In this document: in pieces, positions 35,894 through 48,336 of the stretch
Layout: the number at the start of each line of letters is the position of its first letter
Position numbering within the stretch: the first letter of the stretch is position 1
DNA from: Nyssa sinensis
Taxonomy: Eukaryota; Streptophyta; Magnoliopsida; Cornales; Nyssaceae
Assembly (NCBI GenBank): GCA_008638375.1
Contig: CM018052.1
Coordinates: forward strand, 16,743,950 to 16,807,949
Length of the DNA stretch: 64,000 bases
Direction of reading: 5' to 3'
Made by a program: the position numbers and the translations under genes
The notes under the pieces: model-generated
The model's input: the letters and a program-made list of their open reading frames with translations, nothing else
Database searches by the model: none
What the model was told of the DNA's origin: nothing

Positions 35894-38259
35894 AGGAAAA
35901 CTAAATTGCCTCTACAAGGAAGGATTGAGCAATCATGAGTTCACTAGAAAAGGAGTTGAATTAACACCTTGGGCTGACGTTGAATTCGAGTGAAATGATT
36001 GCATCGTTGTAGAAGTTGAATAGACTCTACTGAAAAAATGGTTCATCGAGTAACATTAGGTCATGTAATCTTGCGTACAATGATACGGTCATTTGTTTTC
36101 AAACTTCAATTTTTAAAAAATATATTTTCAAAAAAAAAATCCAAGGACATTTTTTATTAGAATTTTTAATGTTTAATTTTTATTTTTATGACCTCTAGAT
36201 TACTTTAATTTTATAAAAAGGGCAAAAAAATGTTGGGTATCTAAAATACCACACTCGGTAGAAACATAGAAAGTAAATAATCCTATACTTAAATATAACA
36301 GAAGCCCATATGGGTAAATTCATAAATAACAAGAGGGGTAATTTGGTGAAACGGACATATTTAAAGGATAAACGGCGCTGTGTCTGTCCTTTCCCGATAA
36401 GCGCGGTGATTTGTTGGGCAAGGTTAGGGCATAGAACGGCGAGCTCCCTCCTCTCTCTCCACAGTCTCTCTATCCTCTTTCTCTCTCTCTGATTTCGTGT
36501 TTACAGTAATAAATTTTCAAATCTTTTCAAACAAAATTCTAGAGAAAGAAATCCAATTTCTCTTTAAATTCAGCTTGCATCAGGTGAATTCAATGTCCGC
36601 TAATGGCGTTTTGGTTCGGTTTCGGAATGCTTGTACAACTTGCGGGAACGAAAGTGCAAGAGTAGATTGTTCTGGCTAGGTGTACGACAGCATTTTGAGA
36701 AGTTAGAGAGAGAGAAAAAAAAACACTAACTTTGAAGTTCGGTAACTTGAGGAAACAACAGTGCAGGAAATTCGGGAAACAAACAACGAAGTAGGTCTTC
36801 TCTTGTCTCCTCCTCTTGAAACCGCTTCGATCCGTCATCATATTGCTGGTAGTCTTCTCTGCCTTTCAGTTGATTCTCTGATAGTTTTTGAAATGGAGTT
36901 GAGTCTTTTGTTTTGTAATACCTAATGAGGGATTTAAATTCTCCAAGTTTTGCTTGATTCAGAAACTGATCTGCTGAGACAGAAGACTAGTGCGGTTCTA
37001 TAAATAATTATGTATTTAAAGCTATATTAATTGTTGTAATATTAGTGTTTATTTTGGGGTTGATTCGTTGAAGCTTTTTCAACTGAGTCTGATTTTTTGT
37101 TTTGTTTTTAAGTTTTAAATATTCTTTGTGATTTCGATCATTTTTTAGACTTATATTAATGCTTAAAATTGTGTACTTTGAGTGTTTAAATTTGATTGAT
37201 TTGTTGTTTTGTGCTCAGAAACTGATCCACGACCACAGATCTGTTACTTTGGATGTGTATTTTGTCGTGTAATTGATCTTACCAAGAAACAGTACTTTGG
37301 TAACAAATCATCACACACTTTCTAAATCTACATGTGCAAATATATATTACGAAATTCAGAATCATTTGGTTTTGTTATGACTATGGTTTATGATCTTTCT
37401 GCACAGTGATGTATTTTAATGTCTGCAATTTATAGGGTCAGCAGAGCTTTAAATACGAAGCTTAAAGGCAAAGATCGGCAGCAACTTGTACGCAGTTAGT
37501 GCTTCCATAGCTTTTGTCATCACTGATCAACCATTGTGTCAAAGAAGCTTAAATTGGAGGCAGAAAAAGCTCAGATCAAAGTAAGAGAGAGAGAGAGAGA
37601 TGATACATGGAGAATAGAGAGGTGCTATAGTCTTTTTGTTTAGCTTTTACTAAAGTTTATCATCTTTAAAAAAGCTTTAAGTTGGGTTTGTGGTGCTTTG
37701 AACACGTACTGACATTATATAACAAAGTCAGATCATTTTAAGCACCGCCTTAAGCTGCTGTTCTTATTGTTAATAGGTACTAGTGAGAGTGTAAAAGCTG
37801 TGTACGTCTCTTAGCATCTGATGCTTTTTTCTTTCTTTCTTTCTCGCTTCACAGGCTGATGGACTGAGCAATTTCACAGGCTTTGCTTTGCTTTTGAAAG
37901 CACTGCAAAAAGCTTAAACGTAGCCTCTCCTCTGACATTACCGGCCTGCGAACGAACGTGATATATCGAAGCGTTAAAAAAGGGTTTTTATATGCATATA
38001 TATATATATATATACACGTATCTATCGCTACTAAAGCCAAAGTACCCTGTATAATCGTCATCAATGCAAAGGATACCCACACATAGAGGCCCCTCCACCT
38101 GCACAGCCACATTTTCTCTCTCCAAACCCTAATTCAGATCCCACATAGACCTCTCTTTTTCTCTCTCTAAACTCTTTCTCTCTCTAAAAATTGGGTGGAT
38201 AAGACAGAAAGCTAGGAGGGGCTTATTTTTAGGCTTGTTGAGAAAGGTATGAAAGCGGC
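35894..38259 (+). promoter_or_regulatory. Upstream and 5' leader region of the TCP gene
   Basis: Directly after LTR B. It has a GC-richer, CT-rich transition (about 36370-36490), typical of a plant leader start. Pyrimidine-tract/AG ends (for example CTGCCTTTCAG at about 36868 and CTTCACAG at about 37855) suggest one or more leader introns. A GA run lies at about 37588-37600 and a TA run at about 37996-38013. CT-rich leader sequence at 38110-38200 precedes the start codon. Several upstream ATGs occur, the last at 38249. Exact transcription start and introns cannot be fixed from sequence. Confidence 0.45.
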
Positions 38260-38338
38260 ATGGAGGTGGACAAGATTCAAACGCAGGCGTGTAAGTTTCC
38301 GAGGATCGGTAACGGTAGGATTGATTCTAACAAGATAG
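38249..38338 (+). CDS. Upstream open reading frame overlapping the TCP start codon
   Basis: ATG at 38249 lies 11 bases before the TCP ATG in another frame. It runs 29 codons to TAG at 38336-38338, ending inside the TCP coding region. Both ATGs have G at -3, but only the TCP ATG also has G at +4. A ribosome that starts at the first ATG would miss the second. Such overlapping upstream frames can lower translation; the effect here is inference. Confidence 0.4.
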   Translation: MKAAWRWTRFKRRRVSFRGSVTVGLILTR

Positions 38339-39639
38339 GGCAAAAGGGGGAAGAGCAGTACCCAGACGATGAAGAAGAAGGAGAGGTCAAAAGAAGAGGA
38401 GTAAGTATAGCCGGTAGTGGTGGGAGTAACATTGCCGGTGGTCTTGGCAGGCTTTGTGGGTGGCCCTCATCGCGGATTGTTAGGGTTTCTCGAGCATCGG
38501 GAGGGAAAGATCGGCACAGCAAAGTGTGGACCTCGAAAGGGCTTAGGGACCGTCGAGTTCGCCTCTCGGTCACCACGGCAATCCAGTTTTATGATCTTCA
38601 GGATCGTCTCGGTTATGATCAACCCAGCAAGGCCGTAGAGTGGCTGCTAACGGCAGCAGCTAGTTCCATTGCCGAGCTGCCTTCTATTAACACTGCGTTT
38701 CCTGACACGCCGAGACAACTCAGCGATGAAAAGAGGTCTAGTGCGGGTACGGAACAAGGACTTGATTCTGCTGAGATGGAATTGGATGGTGATCCAAATT
38801 ATCAGCAGCAACAACAGCATGTTTCTTTGTCGAAATCGGCTTGTAGTAGCACTTCAGAGACCAGTAAGGGCTCGGGTTTATCTCTTTCCCGGTCTGAAAG
38901 TCGTATAAAAGCCCGAGAGCGGGCGAGGGAAAGGGCGGCGGAGAAGGAAAAGGAGAAAGAGAATGAGTCTCATGTCGCCAATCACTCAAATGTGAATCCT
39001 ATTTCCCAGAGTTCTTTCACTGAACTTCTCACTGGAGGAATAAGCAGTGTTAATAACAATACCACTAGTCCCAATGTATCAGCTCAGCACAACCCTGCTA
39101 ATGGCGAGTCTAATTTGTTCCACAGGTCAACCCGGCAATGGTCTTCAACTCCAATGGATAATTTTGCCTCGGGACTTTTTGGTCCATCCTCGTCCAGAAC
39201 CCATCACACATCTTCTGGGTTTTCTGGACAAATCCACTTGGGAAATTCCCTGCCACAATCTATGATGGTTTCACCTTTCAATGTTGCAGGAGATCACCAT
39301 CCAGAGCTGCAACATTTCTCCTTTGTCCAGGACCATCTTGTTCCGGCTGCGACTGCGGCCGGTGAGAGTAATTACAACCTCAACTTCACAATCTCTTCCG
39401 GCGTTGCTGGTTTCAATAGGGGGACCCTTCAGTCCAATTCACCGTCTTTGTTGCCTCACCTTCAGAGGTTTTCTCCTATAGACGGATCAAATGTACCCTT
39501 CTTCATCGGGACTGCAGCTCCAAATGCTGCTCCTGTGGAGAATCATCATCAATTCCCACCCGGGCTTGATGGCCGCTTGCAACTCTTCTATGACGATGGC
39601 GGCCGGCATTCAGATCAGAAAGGAAAAGGAAAGCACTGA
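38260..39639 (+). CDS. TCP2: TCP transcription factor, CIN type (TCP2/TCP24-like)
   Basis: Nuclear DNA-binding regulator of leaf growth and cell-proliferation arrest, judged from the family. It has 459 residues in a single coding exon. The TCP domain spans about residues 83-141: basic part [20 protein letters not shown], then helix-loop-helix [23 protein letters not shown]. An arginine-rich R domain lies at about 212-232 ([15 protein letters not shown]); within the CIN group this marks the TCP2/TCP24 branch. [10 protein letters not shown] (251-260) is another motif of that branch. The N-terminus has an acidic block (PDDEEEGE), and a poly-Gln run lies near 182-186. The miR319 site is at 39417-39437. 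The start chosen is the second ATG, the one in frame with the domain, in good context (G at -3 and +4). It is longer than the Arabidopsis TCP2 protein as I recall it. The exact orthologue name is less certain than the family. Confidence 0.95.
   Translation: MEVDKIQTQACKFPRIGNGRIDSNKIGQKGEEQYPDDEEEGEVKRRGVSIAGSGGSNIAGGLGRLCGWPSSRIVRVSRASGGKDRHSKVWTSKGLRDRRVRLSVTTAIQFYDLQDRLGYDQPSKAVEWLLTAAASSIAELPSINTAFPDTPRQLSDEKRSSAGTEQGLDSAEMELDGDPNYQQQQQHVSLSKSACSSTSETSKGSGLSLSRSESRIKARERARERAAEKEKEKENESHVANHSNVNPISQSSFTELLTGGISSVNNNTTSPNVSAQHNPANGESNLFHRSTRQWSSTPMDNFASGLFGPSSSRTHHTSSGFSGQIHLGNSLPQSMMVSPFNVAGDHHPELQHFSFVQDHLVPAATAAGESNYNLNFTISSGVAGFNRGTLQSNSPSLLPHLQRFSPIDGSNVPFFIGTAAPNAAPVENHHQFPPGLDGRLQLFYDDGGRHSDQKGKGKH
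39417..39437 (+). promoter_or_regulatory. miR319 target site in the TCP coding region
   Basis: GGGGGACCCTTCAGTCCAA lies in the coding sequence (residues about 386-393, within GTLQSN). It pairs with the 5' part of miR319 without a break (CCCTTCAGTCCAA), with mismatches toward the other end. CIN-type TCP genes are classically cleaved through a site at this place. Confidence 0.9.
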
Positions 39640-41000
39640 GTTCCATGAAGAGCTTGTCCTCTCTGCGCATCTTCATCTCTGGTAAGTGGTAACAAACTCC
39701 CATTTTTATTTTCTTGTCAAAAAAATTTATTTACTCTATATTTTGTGCTTTATGTACTTATTTGGTATATGGCCTCTTTCTTCACATGGGTTGCTGTTCT
39801 AAACAAAAGTTTCTTGGATTTGCTCTTTTTTTTTAGTCTGCGTTTAATGGTAACATGACTTGTTTGAAATCTTAGTATTATAAAAAAACACAACTATTGG
39901 GCAATATTTTGTTTGTGTTATGAATTGTGTTGTCTTCTGTTATACCTGCATTGGCTGATGCGAATGGGGATCGGCTGGTTGTCTCTTTGTTTGTTCTCTT
40001 CTTGGTTCCCTTCTTGCGAGCATATCTATGGCCAAGACAGGTGTTAGTCACTGTGTGGAAAGAACGCACTTTCATCAATGGTGAGATTCCAGTAGGCATT
40101 ATTTTAAAATACCATATTTTTCTGTCCCCATAATTTGCGTTCTACCAAAATCTTTTGGATGTCAGTCGCGACATAGCTATCGCGGCACCACCTGGCAGTG
40201 GAACGGCAGATTGTCGAGCTCTAGCAGCAATTTTTTGATTAGGTGGGTCACTTGACTTTAACCATTTCTACCATAATTGGGTCAAAGCCATGCACGTAGG
40301 TAGCTCTACTTTTTCAGACTAACAAATGACCGTTACAAGAGTTGATTCTTTTTCCTTTTCTTTCCAAGTCGCGTTGAATTTTTTCCTTTTTTTTTTTTTT
40401 CTCTTTTTTATTTTTAGTTTTTTTTTTTTCACAAATTGATATAAGATGAAAAAACTTTATTGACTCTCCAAAAGATACGGCATAAGGGGGAAATAGGGTG
40501 GAGAATTGATGTAACTCGGTTCTCGCAATTCCTCGATCCAATAAAGTTTTAATCCCATCTATTTAGAGTAATTCGGTTTTCACAATAGTTTCTTTAAATG
40601 GGGTTTGTGAATTTTTTTATAATATATTAAAGAAATAGAAAGGAGAGAACAAGAAAATTAATAAAGGGAGGAGATGTACAAGAGAGTTTAAGAGAAAAGA
40701 TAGAGAAAAATATACTATGGAAAAGAAAATAGAGGAAAGAAGTTAAGAGGGTTCATTTATTATTCATGATTAAGGCTAGTTGAGCTTATTTATAGGCTTC
40801 AAAAACTCCTAAAAGAAATAAAAATTGCCTAAAGACACTATGGTATAAAGCAACATGTTTTATTCCTAGACTACTAAAACTCCTCAAATATAAAAATATA
40901 TGAATGTAATTCTTAAATACCCCTAATATGACTAATGAGTAGTATTAAAATATTATTAATACATCAATTCTCATGGATCCCGCAACTATAGGGGGTGCAT
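39640..41000 (+). other. 3' region of the TCP gene, possible 3' UTR intron
   Basis: About 40 bases after the stop, CATCTCTG is followed by a consensus donor GTAAGT (39682), suggesting an intron in the 3' UTR. T-rich sequence ending TTTTTTTTAG (about 39836) could be the acceptor. Past that there are T runs (about 40385-40430) and AT-rich anonymous sequence. No further gene is seen. Confidence 0.4.
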
Positions 41001-41211
41001 CATGCATCAATAAAATGATACAACCTAACTCGAGTCAAAATTCCTTAGAACATGTGATAGATACTTCAACCATAATGATTTATATGTGTGTGTATATATA
41101 TTTCATATATGGAATGATAAAGAATGAGGGGAAATAGGGAGAAAAGAGATGAAAGAGGATAAAAGATAAATTCCCAGTCTTTGTAGGAAAACAGTTTAGT
41201 GGTAAGGATGT

Positions 41212-41376
41212 ATCTAGTGGTAAGGATGTATGGAGTTTTTCCATGCTCATGCAAACCATTTTTTGACATATGTCTTATCTTTTAAAATAAGGAATCATTG
41301 TGACATCATTTATATCACATGTCACAAGCTGATTTGCATGATCATAGAGAAACTCCATGCATCCTTACTACTAGAC
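41212..41376. mobile_element. Small inverted-repeat (MITE-like) element, about 165 bp
   Basis: The left arm starts ATCTAGTGGTAAGGATGTAT and the right arm, read in reverse, starts GTCTAGTAGTAAGGATGCAT. The arms match over about 45 bases with a handful of differences, leaving a short AT-rich centre. A partial extra copy of the left arm start lies just before (41194-41210). Target duplication not resolved. Confidence 0.6.
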
Positions 41377-41399
41377 TTTTTTCCTTTTTTGTATAGTAT

Positions 41400-42470
41400 T
41401 GCCTAAAATAAAGAGGCTTTGGTGGCGGATTGGGTGGATTTTATTGGGGGAGAGATGGTGTGGAGTCTTTGTTTTCAGAGAAATCTTTACAATTGAAAGT
41501 TGAGGGAGTGGAGGAGTTAATTGCTTTGTTGAGTAAGCATGTTGTAAATAGGGGAAAAAGGGACTATGATTTGGAGGATTGATAAGCAAAGAAAGTTTTC
41601 AGTAAATTTTTTCATCACTCTTTGATTGGGAGAAACAAAGAGGTATTTTCTTGGCAATTGATTTGGAAGTCTAGAATTTCAAAGAAAGTAACTTTCTTTT
41701 GTCAGTCAGCTACTTGGAGACGATCCTTACTATGGATAATTTGAAGAAGAGGGATTTTGATCTTCCAAGTTGTTGCATGTGTAAAAAGCTCTTGATCACC
41801 GACTTTTTCATTGTAGTGTGGCAAGTGATGTTTGGAATATGGTGGTGTTGTTTTTTGCTGTTAGGTTAATGCCGACTTACTTGAGAAAGGTATTTTTTAA
41901 GTTAGAGAGCTACGAGAATGAAGAAAGATGTGAAAGGCATGTGGAGAATAGCATCTTTAGCCTTATGTGGTGTATTTGGAGGGAGCGGAATCAGCTCGCT
42001 TTTTAAGACAATGAGCTTCCTATGTGGGGGTCTTAAGGACTCCTTTTTGTGATTATAGTTTTTTTTTTTTTTTTTTTGTGTAAAGAAGAATACGTTGTCT
42101 TTAGATTCTTTTCTTTCTTTCTTGGGGGAGTTGGTGCATTAATTTTTATAGTCCCCCACCCCCCCCCCCAAAAAAAAAAAATTCTTCTTCAAAAAATTAT
42201 TTGTTGATCCTGGTGCATTGTACTCAGGTCAATGAATGCTTAAAGGTAGGTCATAGGCTGATTTGTAAAGCACCCATTGTCTTGGGTGCATTGCACTTGG
42301 GACCAATGAATACAAGCTCCCCTTGTGCTCCTTGTTAACAATTAGATGTAGGGTTTTTGTAAGTTGTCCAAATGACCCTGCTTTGGGTGTTGAAGCTTTA
42401 TGTACTGCTTTGGCATTTTAGGTGTCTTCTTTTATTAATAAAATTTATTTATTCACTTATAAAAAAAATT
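41400..42470 (+). pseudogene. 3' fragment of a LINE (L1-type), plus strand
   Basis: Broken frames spell the zinc-binding segment after plant LINE reverse transcriptases: FPWQLIWKSRISKKVTFFCQ (about 41650-41705), then after frameshifts SDVWNMV and SLMWCIWRERNQLAF (41818-42006). A 3' tail with AATAAAATTT and an A-rich run ends near 42480. Endonuclease and reverse transcriptase parts are missing, as in a 5'-truncated insertion. Multiple stops and frameshifts show it is dead. Confidence 0.75.
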
Positions 42471-42599
42471 GATAAAAAAAGGAAAAAAAATTTCTATAAT
42501 TAGTCCATTCCTAGCTAGAGAAAAGAGAGTTAGACAGGGATAAGAGAAGGGAAGAGGGAGATGGGGGAGATATAAAAGAATAGAGCCCAAATTTTTTAA

Positions 42600-43090
42600 A
42601 TATTTATTATTATTGATACATCTCACAAAGGAGACACTAGAGGAGTCCGTGAGAAGCAAGGAGGCAACACTAGGGGGAGGAATTTCCCTAACAACAAGAG
42701 GGTCCAGTTGATGAACACCCAGATTAGCCAAATGGTCCGCACAGTAGTTACCCTCATAATAAGTGTGACAGAGACAACAAGAACCCAACATGGCCATGTA
42801 GAACTGACAATCTTGAACAAGGGCCGCATATGAACTATCCACGCAAATAGACTCCGAGAGCAAGGAAAGGGCACATTCACAATCAAACTCAACAATCACA
42901 TTAGGGGAACTTAGGTCAGCCAGGAGTTTGACACCTTCACGCAGCCCCCATAATTCGGCCAACAAGGTGTAACCAATGCCTATAAAGCCATTGAGGCCCC
43001 TTATCTAATGTCCACTATCATCTCGAATAAGACCACTAAAACTAGCAAGCCTAGGGTTGCCTTTAGCGTAATCATCAATACTTAGTTTTA
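42600..43090 (-). pseudogene. LINE RNase H domain
   Basis: Starting near 43090 the frame reads LSIDDYAKGNPRLASFSGLI, then LAELWGLREGVKLL and VIVEFDCECALSLL. The Asp, Glu and Asp of these three motifs fit the RNase H catalytic residues. It ends YYEGNYCADHLANLG, the usual closing motif with His/Asn/Asp. A stop interrupts the early part, so only 42453-42965 is a single open frame. In L1-type plant elements this domain removes RNA from the hybrid. Confidence 0.8.
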
Positions 43091-43112
43091 GAACACTCGG
43101 AGGTGGAAAATA

Positions 43113-43343
43113 CTACTTAATTAGACCAATGGGAGGTGCCAGAGCACAATCTTGGGAGCATGTAAGAGATCCCAAATGCTCCATGGCAGTCCTGCAACAG
43201 TTATGGGCGAGCACTGTAATTTCCATGAGATGAGAGTTGAATACGAAATTATTTCGGGCTTTCCACATCAACCAAGTTAAGGCAGGAAAGAGGACTGACC
43301 AAGGGGTATCAAATAGCAAAAGATCACATTGTGGGCAATTCAC
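43113..43343 (-). pseudogene. LINE zinc-binding (zf-RVT) segment
   Basis: CPQCDLLLFDTPWSVLFPAL is followed by TWLMWKARNNFVFNSH, the typical end of the zf-RVT domain (W-x-x-WKARN-x-x-F). The first part of the domain lies further upstream in other frames. Confidence 0.7.
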
Positions 43344-44142
43344 TTAGAGCCACGAAGAGAGTGGCTGCTCAAAAGAAGCGAGTATAGTAGTCAAGCCACA
43401 CAGATATAACTAGACCTAACATGCCTTGGGGCAGTCCCGTAAGCAATAAAGACCAGATTTCGACACCCCAAGGCAGAAAGGGTAGTCAGGAAGAACAACC
43501 ATCCCACGTTGATGTTAAAGAGCATTAATTGGAAGGCATTCTCAGAAGCACGTCCATTAAAGTTCTTGGTGCGTTGAGCAATAAGTAACTTCCAAATTCA
43601 ATCCCAAGAGATGGAAGGCTGGTGAGAAGAGTCAGGGACACAGAGCAAAAGCTTGTATGTAGCCTTAGTGGTGAATCTTCCATTTTGAAATTGCTAGAGA
43701 AATCTGTCTAAGAGGTTTCTTGTCTATGGAATGGGAATTTTTTGAATGAGTTGTTATAGGTCATAAGGCAAAGGGGTAGACAAAACAGCAACGATCATCT
43801 TGCTCAAGAATGATTTTTGTCGAAAGGATGATACGGCAAGTGTGAGACGCATTCTTCTTGCTAGGGAGAAAATCAGGGTTACCAAAAAATTGGTACTTAA
43901 GAGCGAAACACCGAAACCCATAAGGCATCATCCTTTTGAATCATTTTTCAACCGAGTTTAAAGAGGAGAACAAGTTTGTTTAGTCTAGCTTTTCGTAATC
44001 CCAGGCCACCAAAAGATTTAAGATAGCAAACTGAGTCCCAATTAAGTAAATGAATACCTTAGTTAAAGGTTGAGTCACCCTAAAGAAAATTACGGTTAAG
44101 GCGATCAATCAGTTGACATGTATGAGCAAAAAGAAGGGAAGT

Positions 44143-44996
44143 TTACATGGTATAAGTATGAGAAAGGAAGTTGGATTTCCAATTTACAAGGTAGGTTTGA
44201 ATTTGTTCAAGGAGGTAAGTATAGTGTTGATGAGACACTCGAGGGTGGAGGAGAGAAACACCCAAATAGGTGGCTAGGTCTGTAAAGAGGGGAATACTAG
44301 TGGTATTCCTTAACATGGAAGCAAAATTAACTGAAATATTGGGAGAGACAAACACTTAAGACTTGCTAAGACTGATCTGATGGCCTAAAAAAAGACAGAA
44401 CCTTAGACATAATAGTATATTGATTTGATGAGGCTTTGGAGAAAAGGATAAGGTCATCTGGAAAGAAAAGCTGAGAAACAATAAGACCCAACTTAGCATG
44501 TTTTATCCCTAGCCAATTCTTACATTCTACTTGTTCCAAAATCAAATAGGAGTTTCTACATGCATAAAACAAACAAATAAAGAAGAAAAGGGTCCCCTTG
44601 CCGCAATTCACAACCGGGGGAAAAAGGGGGAAGAGCCTCTCCATTGAGGATGATAGAGGTTTTAGGACTCTTTATACAGGCCATAATCAGTTGATCAAAT
44701 GTATCAAGGAAGTGAAAATCCAGAAGGGTCTTTTTTAAGATGCCCCAATCCAAGCGATCATAGGCTTTTTCAAGATCAATTTCCCCAACCATTCCTCCTG
44801 GCTTACCTTTCCTCTTTCGAAGAGAATGAAGAACCTCTTGGGTTATGATGATATTATCAGAAGTCTGACGGCTCGGGAGAAAACTACTTTGAAATGGACC
44901 AATAAGTTTCTTGAGGATAGGGCATAAACGGTGGACCGGAACCTTAGAGAGAATTTTGTAGCTAACATTACGTGTAGTGATAGGCCAAAAATTCAA
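44143..44996 (-). pseudogene. LINE reverse transcriptase
   Basis: From 44996 the frame reads FWPITTRNVSYKILSKV, QSSFLPSRQTSDNIII, GEIDLEKAYDRLDW (first catalytic Asp) and LRQGDP. After a frameshift come WLGIKHAKLG and LFFPDDLILF, where the catalytic FADD box has Pro for Ala. A further piece, 44355-44143, reads LATYLGVSLLHPR, the thumb-like segment. Frameshifts make it inactive. Confidence 0.88.
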
Positions 44997-46112
44997 AACT
45001 GATTCGGGGCTAGAACTTTGGAGATTAAAGCAATGAAGGTGTCAGTCAAACCATTAGGAATAGATAGAGAAGAAAAAATTTCCCAACTTGGGAACAGACC
45101 GAAGGACCCACCATATCCCAATATTTCTAATAAAAGAATGGTTCGAGACCATCTGGTCCATGGGAAATAAAAGGCTGCATAGAAAACATAACATGTTTGA
45201 TTTCCCGGTAAGAGATCGGTTTGAGCAAACGAGGGCAGTCAAACAAGTAGTAAGATTTCTGAAAAGGGGATAAGGGAATCAAAGGAGAAACTATGGGGTT
45301 CAAACGAAAAAGGGAAGAAAAATGAATCTAAAATAAAAAAGAAATGACTTCAGAGTCTTTAGTCCAAGTGCCATTAGGGAGTTTGAGGCACTCAATTTTG
45401 TTGTGTTTCCTCTGTTGAGGGCTATAAGATGGAAGAACTTTGTATTTTTGTCCCCGCAAGAGATCTATTTAGATATAGATTTATGGAACTAGAATATTTA
45501 TTCTTGACGTAAGATCATATTATACTCCTAGGTAAGAGAAGATTCAAGGGAGAGAAAATTGTGAGAAACATGCCAAGAGAGAGCTCTTTGAATACCATTA
45601 AGGTGAGCAAGGCCTCACCTTTTCCAACTGAAAAGATTGCCAAATTGCTTTCTGTTCCATTCTTAAGCCACTTGTTTTAAGGAATCAATAGCTCCTGGTA
45701 GCGAGGGATTAGCCACCCACACTTGGGCAACAAGGTCTCAAAAATAAGGGTGATCAATCCACATTGCTTCTAGGCGAAAAGGTTTTGTGGAAGGATTAGG
45801 AGAAGTTATTCCTACTAAATTAAGCAAAAGATGGCAATGGTCTGAATAAGTGCTAGGAAGACTTCAGACTACGACTTCTAGGAAAAGAAAGTGTTATTCA
45901 AGGGTGACTAAAGCACAGTCTAACCGTTCTATTGTATTGGCTAAACCTTTACGGTTGTTAGACCAAGTTAACCAACGGCCGAAACATCCAAGATCCATGA
46001 GACGACAGGCATTAAGGAGATTGGAGAACTTATGGATACAACAGTTATTAGGCAAAGAACGACCTCGCTTTTTAGAGAGATTAGAAATTTCATTAAAGTC
46101 GCCGATAGCAAG

Positions 46113-46499
46113 CTAAGGACGAGTAGGAGCAACAGCCAAATCACTCATATACTCCCGATTACGAGGGATAGGACTCTCATAAATGATAGAGAGAACCCAT
46201 TCATTGTGCTTGTTGTGATTGATAAGCACATGAATCACTTGGTTGGAGGATCTCAAGATTTGAACAAAGACTACAACTTGATTCCACAAGAGCCAAATAA
46301 CACTGGAATGACCCATTGCCTCCATGAAAAAATGATGATTTAAACCAAGCGAGCTAAAAAAAGAGCTCATGGTATTGAATTGAACTTTAGGTTCCAAAAG
46401 GATTACCATCTCCAAGTGGTGAGCATGATACAATTCGCGCATATGTCGACAAAAACATGAGTCACCAACACCACAACAATTCCAAGAAAAAATCTTCAT
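46113..46499 (-). pseudogene. LINE AP-endonuclease-like domain, N-terminal part
   Basis: Begins MKIFSWNCCGVGD, the start of the L1 endonuclease with its Asn, and continues HHLEMVILLEPKV, where the Glu is a metal ligand. The rest runs in other frames down to about 45800, where SDHCHLLL supplies the closing Asp-His. This enzyme nicks target DNA in living copies. Confidence 0.82.
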
Positions 46500-46575
46500 G
46501 GAAAGGATGTGAGGAGGGTGAGAGACGGAGTGATTAATACCCTTCTTATTGGTCTGAGCTAGTCATAGGCTCCGA

Positions 46576-48336
46576 CTACATGTATGCTCGTGCCAAGGTT
46601 CGACGATAATTCGTACCAATCCAATATTCCATCGTACCTTGGTTAGATGGCAATACTCTTGATCCAAATGCATCCAAAGAGACATGGTTTGGTGATGGAG
46701 TGTGCTTTTGGGAAGAGGGAGATTCATGGTGAACCAGATCTAAGGTATCTTGGGAAATTTCACCTAAGAAAATAGTAAAGGAAGAAGGGCCTTGAGGTAA
46801 CGAGGGGAAGTAGGAAGGTGCTCCAGGCTTGAGATCAATTACTGGCAAGGGGGAGTGGGAGGGATTAGGGGTGGGGGAGAGGGAGGTGGAGGTGATCATA
46901 TGGTCTAAAGAAATAGGAGAAGGCGATAGGATTGGCATAGAGGTAGACGATGCCATCACTAGAGAAGGCTCAAGGTAGTCATGATTACATAAGGGGCGGC
47001 AACAATAAGAGCATGGATGGACACTATAATGGCATGATAGGCTCGGTTTGAGGGCTTTATTTGACCAAAGTAGTCTTATCATGAGACCCAAATAATGGAC
47101 TGGGTAGTGCAAGACCTTTACCTTTAGATGAGTTGACTTGAACAGCGAGATGGATGACATCATCAATCACAAAGGGAGTAAAAAAAGACCAACCTTTCAC
47201 TAGGCCAGCTGCTTTTCTGTTAGGACCTATATCATGATTACGCTAAACGGGTGTCCGTCTAGGCTTGCAATTAGCCATTAACTAGGGTCACACTCAGGTT
47301 CCTGAACAAGAGCTGGCCCAATAGTGGAATCAAGCCCAAGCCCATTGGTCAGAGTTTGTTCACACACTGCAATTCCATCAACGGAAGAAGAGGAAGACTC
47401 ATGGAAGTGGCAAGAGACTTGGTTATGACCAATTCAACCACATATAAAGCAAACAATATGAACGGATTCATACTCAAAGCTATAGATAAGACCATCAAGT
47501 TTGAATTTAGTCAAAAGAGGTTGGCCAAGATTAATCTCCACACATACACAAGCATAACGCCCTCGGGAAGCAGATGCAGTGTTGGCATCCACTTTCAGGG
47601 GCTTACCTACACATTTACTTATTTCAAAAAGGATTCTTTCATCATAATATTCGATAAGGAGTTTAGGAAACCTAACCTAGAGTGTTATCTTATGAACCAC
47701 CGCCATAGAAGGTTTAAAATTTGGCTTTCATTGACGAACCGTGAGATAATGATCAAAGATAAGCCAAGGACCACCCGTAAAAACATGAACACAATCTTCT
47801 AAAAGGAAGAACTTAAACAAGAAGTAACCAAGGCCAAGATCAAGAGCTTCAAAATCACCTTGAATGTTCCAAAGTTTTCGCACATGGGATATTAACATTT
47901 TGTACCTAATGGACTTCCCAAGCGAGTGAACAATGAGGGAGTCCTTCCAGGATTGATGTAGCTGCTGAATAATTCGTGGAGAAAGTTAGATCTCCGTAAT
48001 CAGCGAAAGAGGGTCAGGCAAGTCCTCCATAGTTTCATCTGCATGGGCATCAAGGATAGGAACTTCCTCCAAGTCCTCATCAGATAAGACATTATCAAGA
48101 ATAGGATTATAAAACCAACTTTGTTGCTTGTGGGCCAATAGTGCATCTCTAAAGGATTTTGGTGGAGCCAGATTCTCGTTAACGTGGGAAGGGCCCAATG
48201 ACTGGTCTACAGTAGGTACAAACGTCTCCACTACCATTACAAGAGGGAAGGAGCCGTCCTTAACTTTCTTGGTACTCCGTTGAAGATGATCATCTTTCTC
48301 CATAGAGAGTTTGGGAACAGTGTTTACAGTTGCCAT
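46576..48336 (-). pseudogene. LINE ORF1 (DUF4283-like with disrupted zinc knuckle)
   Basis: Starts MATVNTVPKLSMEKDD at 48336, with PPKSFRDALL as seen in plant LINE ORF1. Next, in shifted frames, come a DUF4283-like part (FLLEDCVHVFTGGPWLIFDH) and a CCHC knuckle near 47425-47460 (CFICG then stop, IGHNQVSC). The stop inside the knuckle and frameshifts show decay. The C-terminal part is low-complexity Ser/Pro-rich. In living copies ORF1 binds RNA. Confidence 0.7.

Noticed and set aside
38277..39703. Other frames within the TCP gene, both strands
   Set aside because: Shadows of the TCP coding sequence, apart from the short upstream frame listed separately.
45850..46343. Plus-strand frames over the LINE
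   Set aside because: Antisense shadows of the endonuclease region of the minus-strand LINE.
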